Below are positions 1 through 12,134 of a stretch of 64,000 nucleotides of DNA, piece after piece. The stretch is from Erpobdella octoculata. Lineage: Eukaryota; Annelida; Clitellata; Hirudinida; Erpobdellidae. The stretch spans positions 26,233,617 through 26,297,616 of the forward strand of contig OZ022238.1 in NCBI GenBank assembly GCA_963978895.1, read 5' to 3'. Both the position numbers and the translations under genes were made by a program. The notes beneath the pieces were generated by a model. The model made no database searches. It saw nothing but the letters and a program-made list of their open reading frames with translations, and had not been told where the DNA came from. Within the stretch, counting starts at the first letter, position 1. Each line of letters starts with the position of its first letter.

Positions 1-750
1 AATACACACTACTTAAGGGTAGTATATTGCCGAAAACATTCTAGAGTCTAAGCTATGAGGAGAAAAAAGGTTGGCTAGAAAAACTGTTTGGTAATAAAAA
101 AACATTCATCAAAGACGGTTTGATTTTGAAAACGTCCAAATAAGGGACTCAGAGACTTTCAGGGCATTCGGCACAAGGGTGAAGAGGCTGTGCAACGAAG
201 CACAATGGGAAAATTTCACAAAAGAAGCCAGTATGTGCTTACATTTTATATGGGGATTGAAGGATCCGAAATATTACTGCTCAGGGTAGAACAAGAGTGC
301 TCACTGGAAGATCTTATTGAAGAATGTGAAAGGATAAAACTGTTACATACAGAACAAATGATGATTTCAGAAACCTTAGTTAGTAAGGTTAATCACTATT
401 CAGAAAGATCACCTGAAAAATCTTCCAGCCAGGAAATCCGCGGTTCACCCGTAAAGAAAAATGTTTGTTTTCGCTGTGGAAAACTGGGACATTTTGCTGC
501 CAACTGCAGAACTGATGATAAAAGTCCCAAAAGACATTTCAGTAGAAAGAGAAGCCCAAATTTAAGGAGGAGCCCAAGTCTGTCGTATAGACGACACGAA
601 ATACGGCAAGTCAAGACAATTCCCAGCAAGCGAACAATTATAGCAGCTAATAGAAGATATACCACGGTGAAATTTGGTGATGTTGAAATTAGGATGCAAC
701 TGGACTCCGGAGCCGATGTCACAATCATCAGTACAAAAACTTGGATGAAG
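1..750 (+). pseudogene. Ty3/gypsy element B, gag-protease end (5' part)
   Basis: This is the Gag/protease part of a retrotransposon that starts before the window. Visible parts are a CCHC zinc knuckle CFRCGKLGHFAANC (466-507), which binds RNA in Gag, and the aspartic protease signature LDSGADVTIIS (catalytic Asp codon 703-705). Upstream of about 280 the Gag-like reading lies in another frame, so there is at least one frameshift. The reading frame stops abruptly at 751, where a second gypsy LTR begins, and resumes at 5423 in the same sense. It was therefore one element, split by insertion. It is degenerate and not expected to be active. Confidence 0.8.
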
Positions 751-914
751 TGACGAGACACTCCAGGTGTAGTCAGGTGCGCCTTCCAAGCTAGCTACCG
801 AGTTGTTGCGAGAAAATTCTGTTTAGTGTTTTGCGAGTTGCGCGGTATTTGCATTACATGTTTTTTTTTATTTATATTGTGTTTTGAAAGAATAAAGTTT
901 TCTGAAAGACAACA
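751..914 (+). repeat. 5' LTR of element A
   Basis: This matches the sequence at 5257-5422 from TGACGAGACACTCC to the final ACA, with an AATAAA polyadenylation signal near its end. It is 7 bp shorter than the 3' LTR: TGTTG is missing at the start and CA near the end. It would normally drive and terminate the element transcript. Confidence 0.88.
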
Positions 915-916
915 AT

Positions 917-930
917 TGGCGCAGTCGACA
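917..930 (+). other. Primer-binding site of element A (tRNA-Ser type)
   Basis: TGGCGCAGTCGAC lies two bases after the 5' LTR. From family knowledge, TGGCGCAGTCG is complementary to the 3' end of animal tRNA-Ser and primes minus-strand DNA synthesis in some gypsy elements. The gag start codon overlaps the end of this site. Confidence 0.75.
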
Positions 931-3900
931 TGTCTGAAGTTGATAAATTAATTAAATTGTTTGCTGAGCAAGAGAGATATCGCGCTGAACAAGAAAGATT
1001 TCGCGAAAAAGAACGAGCAGAACACATAAAACAAATAGAGAGGCTGGTTTTGAGTTTACAATCATCGGCAACAAATATTCCCAGTTTCGAAGCTTTCGAT
1101 CCTTTGAAAGAATTATGGAAAGATTACTGGGCAAGATTACTGGTGATCATTCGGTTCCTGGTCGAAAAATACCTCAAGTTTTCTTGACTAATCAAACCTC
1201 GTCAACATACAAGTTTCTTGATACGTTAGCAAGTCAGCAAACACCGCCAAAGAAAGCGAATGACTTAACGATAGAAGAAGTCGAAATGTTTATGGGAAAT
1301 CAATTTAACCCATCAAAGTTTGTCGTCCGAGAAAGGTACAAATTCTGGACCGGAATGAAACGAGAACCAGGTAAAACCATCAACCAGTTGGCGGCAAGAA
1401 TTCGTAAAGCAGCGACAACTTGTGATTTCGCTTCTATCGAGAATCCACAAGACGAAGCAATGAGCACCAGATTCATCTGTTCAGTCAACAATGAAGCAGT
1501 CCTCCGAGCTCTGTTCCGCATAAATGATGATAAGTTATCTTTTGCAAGAGCAATAGAGATAGCATGCAAAACCGAAGATGCAGCTCAAGTTGCAAAAGAA
1601 ACCGTTTGCGAAAAAGCCCCATCACCTGAGAGAACGTCTCAGGTATTCAAAGTTGATCGAAGAAAGCAGAAGAAACATACGGAATATCATCAGCAGCACG
1701 CAACTGATAAAACGTCAAATGTTCCTAAAAAAAAGTGTCGACGTTGCGGTAAGAGCAACCACACTTTTAAAGAATGTCGTTTTGCAAACTACATATGCAA
1801 TTTCTGTCAAAAGAAAGGACATCTGCAAGCTGTTTGTCTAAAAAAGAAAAGACAAGTTCAGTGTATATTTGCAAAAGATGAATTTGTGAAAGAACACGTG
1901 TTCACCATGAAAGGACGAAATCCTTTGTTGCAACAGTTGACTCTCAACAGTCAACCCTTCAGTTTTCTCATTGATAGTGGTTCCAGAGACAACTTTTGTT
2001 CACGAGCCGCATGGATCAAACTGGGGAAACCGAAGTTGCAGCTGAATGATAAAAGATATTGTTCAGCAACGGGAGATGACATCCCAACAATGGGCACATT
2101 TGAAACAGAAGTAAAATTGAAAAACTCAGACATCCAAAGAAGAGTGTGGTTCAATGTCACAAAAGCACATGATCCCAACCTACTGGGATTTGAGGCGATA
2201 CGTGATATGAAGATTGACGTCATCGCATTGCTGTCAAAAAACTTCAGTTCCGTTCAATTTATAACGGAAACAACAGAAAACCACCTTCAAAATGAATGTC
2301 AACTTTTGTGCTCTGAATACAGCGAATTGTTCGATCCACAACTGGGGTGTCTTAAAGATGTCGAACTAGAAATAAAGTTCAAACCAGATTCGGAACCGAT
2401 TTTCTGCAAGCCCCGGACAGTACCGTTTGCTATCCTGGAAGAATTGAACAGTGTGTATGATGCAGGAATAAGAAAAGGTATATGGATTCCAGCTCAGTTC
2501 AATCATTATGGAACCCCGGTAGTTCCAGTCAGAAAACGGATTCAACCGAATCAGAAAAAGGCAGGACTAAGAATCTGTGGAGACTACTCGGTAACGATCA
2601 ACTCTCAACTTGAAACACATCGTTACCCAATGCCACTTCCAGAAGATCTGATGAGAAAACCAGGGGGAAGTTTTTGCTTCAGTAAAATCGATCTCGCAGA
2701 TGCATACCTCCAGATTAAACTAGCACCAGAAAGTCAAAGAAGACTAGCGTTGAGCACGCACAAAGGTGTACTTCTACAAACACGTCTACCTTTTGGCATC
2801 ACTTCAGCTCCAGGTTATTTTCAGGAAATAATGGACAAATTAACGTGTGATCTACCAGGAGTAGCGGTGTACTTAAATGACATTCTAGTGAGTGGAACCA
2901 CAGCTGACGAGCATCTGAAAAACCTACGGAATCTTTTTCAACGTTTACAAGAAAGAGGTTTAAAGTGCAATCAAAGGAAATGCGTATTTGCTCAACCGTC
3001 AGTGGAATACTTGGGACATCGATTCACCAGAAACGGCATAGAAAAAGAAAAACATGTAGATGCAGTGACGAAGATGCCACCGCCAACAAACGTTTCTTCT
3101 CTGCGATCGTTTCTGGGATCGGTACAGTTCTACGGAAAGTTCATCAAGAACCTTTCGACCTTAACCGAACCGTTAACTCGTCTCACAAGGAAAAACACAC
3201 CATGGCAATGGGGCATCAAAGAAAATGCAGTGTTCCAACATCTTAAAGATATTCTTTGAATGATGTTAGTCTAGCTCATTTCGATTCTACGGCTTTCTTA
3301 GGAATGTCATGCGATGCGTCGGAAGTAGAATTGGAGCAGTGTTGTTCCACAGATATGGCGATGGTTCTGAACGTCCTCTTTACAACGTGTCTAAAACATT
3401 GACAGACACACAACGACGCTACAGCCAGATTAAAAAAGAAGCACTTTCTATCATTTTTGGTCTGCAGAAATTTCATCAATTCTTGTACGGGCGTAGATTC
3501 ATCCTGGTGACAGATCATAAACCACTCCTCGCATTGTTTGGTCCGTCAAAAAAAACTCCGATCCTGGCAGCAAATCGTCTAGCAAGATGGGCCCTGACAT
3601 TGAGCCAGTACAACTACTCAATTGAATATCGAAAAACCGGAGAACACGGAAATGCAGACGCCCTCAGTTGCCTACCAGCGTGCGAAGACGGAGAATTTGA
3701 CTCGACAAAAGAAGATGCAGATGTTTCAACAGTTTGCGTTATTAACAGAATCAGCCAACGAATTTCCGATTCCAAACTGTTATCAAAAGAGTCAAGTAAA
3801 GATCCTGTTATCTCTACAGTTATACGATTTGTGAGAGACGGCTGGCCTCACAGAATCATGCAGCTGGAATTAAAACTGTATGAGAAACTTTCTGATTCTC

Positions 3901-5171
3901 TTTCAACAGAAAGTGGTTGTCTACTCTTTGGAGCAAGAATCGTGATACCAAAGAAATTACGCGGCAAGATTTTAGAATTATTACATACAGGACACTTCGG
4001 AATACAAAGAATGAAGCGTTTAGCAAGAACTATAGTTTATTGGCCTCGAATTGACAACGATATTGAAAATTTAAGTCGTTCATGTAGTTCTTGTGCTGAA
4101 CAGCAAAACAAGCCACCAAAGATGATGAATCACCCGTGGATGATTCCTGAAAAGCCTTGGGACAGAGTACATCTGGATCACGCCATAAATTTTTTTGGAA
4201 CCAATTGGCTGGTTATAGTAGATGCCTGTTCGAAATACCCGTGTATACATCCGACAAGTTCCATAGCAGCAAAAACAACAACTCAGTTTTTGGATGAAGA
4301 TTTTGCACATTTTGGTTTCCCCCACACTTTGGTGACCAATAATGCTCCAACCTTTACTTCTGAAGAATTTCAGAATTGGTGCAAAGAAAAAAGCATCATT
4401 CATCTTTCTGGAGCTCCTTATCATCCTGCAACCAACGGAACAGCTGAGCGATTGATACTAACTTTTAAACAATCACTCCAAAGAGCTTTGCAAGATTTTC
4501 TTTTGCAATATCGGAGAACGCCCTTGGAATCTGGATTTTTCTTAAGTGAACTCTTGAACGGACGACAAATCAGAAGTTACTTAGATTCTCTTTTGCCATG
4601 TCCTCCTTGCCTTGCTCGAGAGATGCAGGATGAACGAAGTCAAAGAACAAACAAAAAATCTTTCCAAATACAACACAAGTACAGAATTGGAGATTTTTGT
4701 TACGCTCTACACTGTGGTCCCAGACAGGGTAAACCACCAAGATGGATTTCTGCAATCGTCAAGAAAATATTGGGAGCACGAAACATCCAAGTACGATTGT
4801 GCTCAAATGGGTCGATATGGAAACGCCATGTGGAGCAACTCCGCCCACGTTATGTTACACGTTACTCCACATCATCGAGTCTTGGAGACGACGCATTTGA
4901 CACCACGTCAACGAAGAGTCCAGCAACCACGTCAACGAAGAGTCCAGCGACCACGTCAACGAAGAGCCCAATCACGACGAAAAGTCCGGCAACCGTGTCA
5001 ACAAGAAATCAAGCGACCAGTTTGCCAATGATTTCTCCATCCAGTGCGACAACCGTACCAGGAGAAATTCTACCGATGGATCTGACAAGATCAGCAACGC
5101 AAGCGAATAATTCAGTCGAAACCGGACCACGAAGTTCGGAGCGCCTGCGGTTGAAGAATTTCAGATTTTGA
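930..5171 (+). pseudogene. gag-pol of element A (frameshifted)
   Basis: Gag starts at 930 with a charged helical segment and changes frame near 1130-1140. The main open frame (1115-3259) holds two CCHC knuckles (about 1736-1777 and 1796-1837), a protease motif LIDSGS (Asp at 1973) and an RT domain. The RT polymerase box reads YLND, with an Asn codon at 2876-2878 where the family has Asp. Frame changes near 3257 and 3330 lead into RNase H and then integrase (3309-5171). The integrase has an HHCC-type finger (about 3980-4100) and catalytic positions Asp 4176-4178, Asn 4338-4340 (normally Asp) and Glu 4446-4448. The carboxyl end carries in-frame tandem repeats of a TSTKSPAT unit (about 4894-4995). 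At least three frameshifts plus loss of an RT and an integrase aspartate make this copy dead. Confidence 0.88.
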
Positions 5172-5251
5172 CACGATTTTTTTTCTTTCGTTAGAAGATT
5201 TTTTTACATTTAGTTTTCGCTTTTGATAAGACTCAAAAGCTTGTGGGAAGG

Positions 5252-5422
5252 TGTTGTGACGAGACACTCCAGGTGTAGTCAGGTGCGCCTTCCAAGCTAG
5301 CTACCGAGTTGTTGCGAGAAAGTTCTGTTTAGTGTTTTGCGAGTTGCGCGGTATTTACATTACATGTTTCTTGTTATTTATATTGTGTTTTGAAAGAATA
5401 AAGTATTCTGAAAGACACAACA
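5252..5422 (+). repeat. 3' LTR of element A with preceding polypurine tract
   Basis: It begins TGTTGTGACGAG directly after a purine tract (GTGGGAAGG, 5243-5251) and ends ACACAACA, i.e. with the usual TG...CA ends. It contains AATAAA. It is about 97% identical to the 5' LTR over the shared part. Confidence 0.88.
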
Positions 5423-7327
5423 ATTGGTACACCAAGGCTAGATAAGGCAACAACAAAAATTGGTGCTGCAAACGGTACTGAAATTCAAGTACTAGGTGAA
5501 TTTCAAACCAAATTTTTGTGCGCAGGATTCACAGGCAATGGACGCTGTTTTGTGGCCAAAAATACAACACAATTTCTAGGAATTGAATGGATGGATCAAC
5601 TTCCACCAATGATAAAAGCGTTTGATGCAATCTGTTGTTCTGTTGCAGAAAAGCCTTCGCAGGAAGAAAACAGTTTAGCTGTTCGGTTACAAACAGAGTT
5701 TCCAAATGTTTTCAAAGAAGAATTGGGCCATTGCAGTAAAAAGAAGACAAGATTGCTCCTTAAGTCAGAGTGTCAGCCAAAATTTTGCAGACCACGAAAA
5801 ATACTTTTTGCTTACGAAGAAATAACCATTAGGGAACTTGAAAGACTAGTCAATGAAGGAGTTCTTAAAAAGTTGAATACAGTCACTGGGCGGCACCGAT
5901 TGTGGTTGTTCCTAAGAAAAGCGGAACGGTGCGCATCTGTGCTGATTTTAAAACAGGCCTTAACGACGCGCTTGAGATGCACCAACATCCACTTCCAACA
6001 CCAAATGAAATTTTTTCAAAATTAAACCAAGGAGCTTGGTTTACTCAAGTAGATTGGCGTTAAATAAATTTGATTTGATTTGATTGATGCATATCTACAG
6101 TTGGAAATGGACAAATCGTCAAAAGAGCTCGTTACGATCAACACTCCTAAAGGTCTATATCAGTACCAGAGACTTCCCTTTGGAGTAAAAAGTGCACCAG
6201 GTATTTTCCAGGAAACAATGGATAATTTTACTTCAGGGTTAAAAGATTGCGCGGCTTACCTGGACGATGTAATTGTGACCGGCACAGCATTGGAAGAACA
6301 CAATATGAATGTTTTTGAACTATTCAAACGAATTTCAGATTTTGGATTTAGAGTCAAGATGGACAAGTGCTCTTTTGCCAAGAAAGAGATTAAATTTCTA
6401 AGTCATATTATCAGCAAAGAAGGCCAAAAACCAGACCCAGGAAAAATAACAGCAATTGTAGAAATGCCCCCACCAAAAGACAGAAAACAGTTAAACTCGT
6501 TTTTGGGTATGGTTAGTTACTATTCTGTTTTTGTAACAAAGATGAGACAAATGAGAGGCCCACTAGATGACTTGGAAAAAATGAGAAGTTTAATTGGTAA
6601 GCGTACACCAGGAATCTTTCACAAGTCTTAAGAAAGTGCTACAATCAAATTTATTGCTGACGCATTATGATCCCAAAAGAGACATCGTAATAGCTGCTGA
6701 TGCATGTTAATACAAAATTGGAGCAGTGATTTCACACCAATTTCTTAACGGAACAGAAAAAGCAGTCGCTCATGCAGGCCGTGCGTTGACTCAAGCAGAA
6801 AAGAATTACGGCCAAATAGAAAAAGAAGCTTTAGCCCTAGTTTTTGCGGTAAGAAAATTCCATAGATTTGTTTATGGAAAGCGGTTTACGCTATTGACCG
6901 ATCACAAGCCTTTCTTGTCAGTATTTGGTTCAAAGAAAGGAATATCTGCACACGCTGCAAACAGACTGCAGAGATGGGAACTGATACTTTTAGCTTATGA
7001 TTTTGAGATCGAATATCGACGAACAGCAAATTTTGGTCAAGCTGATGCCTTATCAAGACTCATTGATTCCAAAAAAAAACAACAGGAAATGAGGATTTGA
7101 TAATAGCAGGTGTAAACGAAAACATCACAATGATACAAGAGGATACGATGAGACAATTACCTGTCAGTAAGAAAGATATTCAAATTATGACAGAAAAAGA
7201 CTCTGAACTCAGAGAGTTAAGTGAGATTATTAAAAAGGCATTTTCATTTTCATCATTAAAAAATCATTAAAAAAGGATTTTGGCCAAAAATTAAACCTGG
7301 ATCAAACTGGATTGCATTCCAAAGTAA

Positions 7328-7366
<39 letters not shown>

Positions 7367-7656
7367 AGTTTATAGTCCTTTACACCATGTGTTTTAAGAC
7401 TGAAATGTCTGTATGTAGGAAGCAGCTAAGTACTTCCTGTTGTGGATCATAACTTTTCCCTCCTCCTTTCTCCAGGCTTGGGACTGGCTCGCAATTAGCG
7501 AGGCGGAGTTGCCAAAGTAAAGCAACTGATTTGACTTTACATGATGGCATTCTATTTATGGGTGTAAGAGCAGTAATTCCAAAAAAAAAAAACTGCAACA
7601 GCGTATATTGAGGATGCTACATCAGGGTCAACCAGGAATTACGAAAATGAAAATGC
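5423..7656 (+). pseudogene. Ty3/gypsy element B, pol part (RT, RNase H, start of integrase)
   Basis: This continues element B after the nested insertion. Protease tail, RT and RNase H follow in order. The RT includes the boxes LPFGVKSAPG and YLDDVIVTG (about 6260), so its polymerase aspartates are kept. RNase H reads LTDHKPF and ends near ADALSRL (about 7050). Frame breaks occur at about 5890, 6060 and 6630. At 6053-6085 a short insert ending in TTTGA repeats, resembling a LINE tail, splits the RT motif. A SINE (7331-7511) splits the linker before integrase. The element breaks off near 7650, where an inverted copy of its own linker begins (7639-7806). No 3' LTR was found. Confidence 0.82.
7331..7511 (-). 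mobile_element. SINE (family S1) with perfect 12-bp target duplication
   Basis: It is flanked by CCAAAGTAAAGC at 7319-7330 and 7512-7523. The oligo(T) at its left end is the poly(A) tail, so the SINE points to the minus strand. A second full copy with its own duplication lies at 60630-60806 and shorter ones at 27.4, 51.7, 56.3, 57.7 and 59.5 kb. With the SINE and one duplication set aside, the element B reading frame continues across the site, confirming a clean retroposition. No tRNA promoter is obvious in this copy. Confidence 0.85.
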
Positions 7657-8527
7657 TTTTTTAATAATCTCACTTAACTCTCTGAGTTCAGAGTCTTCTT
7701 CTGTCATAATTTGAATATCTTTCTTACTAACAGGTAATTGTCTCATCGTATCCTCTTGTATCATTGTGATGTCTTCGTTTACACCTGCTATTATCAAATC
7801 CTCATTTCCTGTTGTTTCATCCGAGTCAGATTCGTCACTAAAATCTGACCCTGAATATTCGGTGCCGTCGTCTGTTATGGAGTTGTTATTGCCATTATTA
7901 TAATCATCATCGTCACCTTCATCCTCATCATTTTGCATTTCGTTTTCAACATTCCTCTCATCTTCTTTAGTTTTGTTTTCGACGTCCAAACCGACTGTAT
8001 CACTGATACCATCTTTGTATGGTTCATCTTGAACATCTTTGCAAGGTTCATCTTGTACATTCTTGCATGGTTCATCTTGACCGTCTTTTTTGTTTCCGCA
8101 ATTGTTTGTGTCACCATTGAGGAGTTCAAAAAATTCTTCCTTTCTTGCAGTGCTGCTCTGTGTGCTGCTCTGTTTTCCTCCGCCATTTTATTCAGAGCCT
8201 TCAAATTAACTTTGACGTATTTATTGTCCTGTATCATTGAGATTAACTGAAGAAATCTTTTTTCAGTTTTTTCTTTTTCAATTCTCTTTTCAATTCTCTT
8301 TTCTTCTTTTTCTCGAGCCTCTTTTTCAAGTTTTTCGTGTTTTTCTCGAGCTTCCCTCTCAAGTTTCTGTTCCTTTTCTCGAGCCTCTTTTTCAAGTTTT
8401 TCTTGTTTTTTTCGAGCTTCCCTCTTGAGTTTCTCTTCTTTTTCTCGAGCTACTTTATCAATTAGATACTTAAGCAATTGTGCTATGTTTGAATCTTGGT
8501 TCTTTGACATCCTGGTCGCCAATGTTA
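7639..8527 (-). pseudogene. gypsy deletion derivative: gag coiled coil joined to RNase H-integrase linker
   Basis: Read on the minus strand it starts at a primer-site-like TTGGCGACCAGG with ATG at 8510. It then encodes about 120 residues of Lys/Glu-rich coiled coil with repeats of the type EKLEKEAREK. Next come a short QDEPCK repeat and an acidic stretch, followed directly by TTGNEDLIIAGVN. That last stretch is the linker found after RNase H in element B (7083-7243). The Gag carboxyl part, protease, RT and RNase H are missing, so this is an internal deletion derivative. One frame change lies near 7985. It abuts element B tail to tail. Confidence 0.72.
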
Positions 8528-8665
8528 TATCTTTATTATTCTAATTAAATGGTAATAATTATAATCTACCTAAGTGGTTGCTAAACACTTACTAGATCTT
8601 TTCTGATTATTAATTGTTAATATAAGTTTGTTTGTTCATGATATGTCTAATTAGGAAATGGAATA
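8528..8665 (-). repeat. LTR remnant of the minus-strand gypsy derivative
   Basis: The sequence upstream of the primer site on the minus strand ends ATATAACA and has AATAAAGA shortly before, as expected for the end of a 5' LTR. Its outer end runs into (TA)n. No second copy is available for comparison. Confidence 0.4.
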
Positions 8666-8668
8666 AAA

Positions 8669-8924
<256 letters not shown>

Positions 8925-10016
8925 TCTATATATATAAAAGAACATGTCCTTACTGACTGACTGACTGACTGACTGACTGACTGACTGACTGATAATCAAC
9001 GCCGAGCTCAAACGCCTCATCCTAGGAACGTGAAATTTGGAACTTATATTACTTTTATAGCGTAAACATCCGCTAAGAAAGGATTTTTGAAAATTTTGCT
9101 CCTGAGGGGAAAAAACTGGAAAACAAACTTTTTTCTAAAACAATGTATATCTCGAAAACCAAAAATGAGGAGATTTTGAAATTTGGTATATAGATTCTTT
9201 TTGAAAAATAAAAAGATACGTGTTTCACCATTTTTTGAAAATTTGGTTTCCCGGACCTCAAATGTGGGTTGGATAATTGGGTTATTTGGTTTTTAAAGTA
9301 GCTTCTACTCAAAAACTGTTAATGCTACAGTAGTAAAAATTAGTATTTAGTTTCTACTTCAAAAATAATGAAATACGTGTTTTAGCATTTTTTGAAAATT
9401 TGGTTTCCAGGACTTCAAATGTGGGGTGGAAAATAGGGCTAATTGTCTTTTATAGTAACTGCTACTCAAAAACAGTAAATACCACAGATGTAAAAATTAT
9501 TACTTAGTTTCTTTTCTAAAAATAAAGATATACGTGCTTCACCATTTTTTACAAATTTGGTTTCCCGGACCTCAAATGTGGGTTGGAAAATTGGGTTATT
9601 TGGTTTTTAAAGTAGCTTCTACTCAAAAACTGTTAATGCTACAAAAGTAAAAATTAGTATTTAGTTTCTACTCTAAAAATAATGATATACGGGTTTCACA
9701 ATTTTTTGAAAATTTGGTTTCCAGGACTTCAAATGTGGGGTGGAAAATAGGGTTATTTGGTTTTTAAAGAAACAACTGTAATTGCCACAGATGTAAAAAT
9801 TAATACTTAGTATCTGCTCAAAAAAAAAAGATAAACGTGTTTCATCATTTTTTGGGTTATTTGGTTTTTAAAGTAGCTGCTACTCAAAAACTGTTAATGC
9901 TACAGAAGTAAAAATTAGTATTTAGTTTCTACTCCAAAAATAATGAAATACGTGTTTTAGCTTTTTTTGAAATTTGGTTTCCAGGACCTCAAATGTAAGG
10001 CGGAAAATAGAGTTAT
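8925..10016 (+). mobile_element. Helitron H1, 5' part (truncated)
   Basis: It starts TCTATATATATAAAAG after an A, then a (CTGA)n tract, GATAATCAACGCCGAGC, and ~157-bp tandem units each containing GGTTTCCAGGACCTC and TACTCAAAAACTG. The Helitron 3' end is missing because the sequence switches to a LINE fragment at about 10017. No protein is encoded. Confidence 0.75.
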
Positions 10017-10374
10017 TAAATTATTATTAAATGTAAATTTATAATGCGCTTTTTTTAAAAAGTCACAAAAGCGCGTCGCGTCAAATCATAAATTTAAAAA
10101 TAAAGTTCGGTCTTAAGCAGCTTCCTGAAACCGCCGAGGTCCAAAGCTGGATTCCTCAGGTCAGCAGATAGGCTGTTCCAAACAACTGGACCAGCAGTGG
10201 AGAATCCACGCCTGCCGAGAGTCGTTGTCTTTGACGATGGAACGAACAAGTCGCCAGCAGCCGCCGATCGAAGGTGGGACCGACCAGCAAGCGTTGAGAT
10301 CGGTACACACAATTGCTGCAGGTAGACCGGAGCCGTGTGGTGGAGGCACTTGTATACCATCAGACCCAACTTGA
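10017..10374 (-). pseudogene. CR1/L2-type LINE 3' fragment
   Basis: The minus strand encodes about 90 residues (10369-10094) including LGLMVYKCLHHTAPVYL and RRGFSTAGPVVWNSL, typical of the carboxyl end of CR1/L2-like ORF2 proteins. It sits between two H1 Helitron pieces and breaks off exactly where H1-type (CTGA)n resumes. Confidence 0.75.
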
Positions 10375-10512
10375 ACTGACTGACTGACTGATAATCAACG
10401 CCGAGCTCAAACGCCTTACCCTAGAAACGTGAAATTTGGAACTTATATTACTTTGAATGAATATGTATAGCAATGCATAAAAGACATCTATACTTACATA
10501 CATATTCTCATA
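10375..10512 (+). mobile_element. Helitron pieces (H1 5' segment, then H2-like segment)
   Basis: 10375-10454 repeats the H1 start region ((CTGA)n, GATAATCAACGCCGAGC). 10455-10511 matches the H2 family phrase around TAGCAATGCATAAA in reverse sense. Both are short remnants. Confidence 0.6.

Positions 10513-12131
<1,619 letters not shown>

Positions 12132-12134
<3 letters not shown>

Larger units (their letters stand above)
751..5422 (+). mobile_element. Ty3/gypsy LTR retrotransposon A, nested in element B
   Basis: This is a complete but inactivated LTR retrotransposon with two LTRs of about 170 bp, a tRNA primer-binding site, gag-protease-RT-RNase H-integrase in the Ty3/gypsy order, and a purine-rich tract just before the 3' LTR. 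The two LTRs differ at only a handful of positions, which implies a fairly recent insertion. The 5' LTR lacks the first five bases (TGTTG) found in the 3' LTR, and no target-site duplication is visible at the junctions with element B. The internal region carries several frameshifts and two catalytic-residue changes. Confidence 0.9.
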
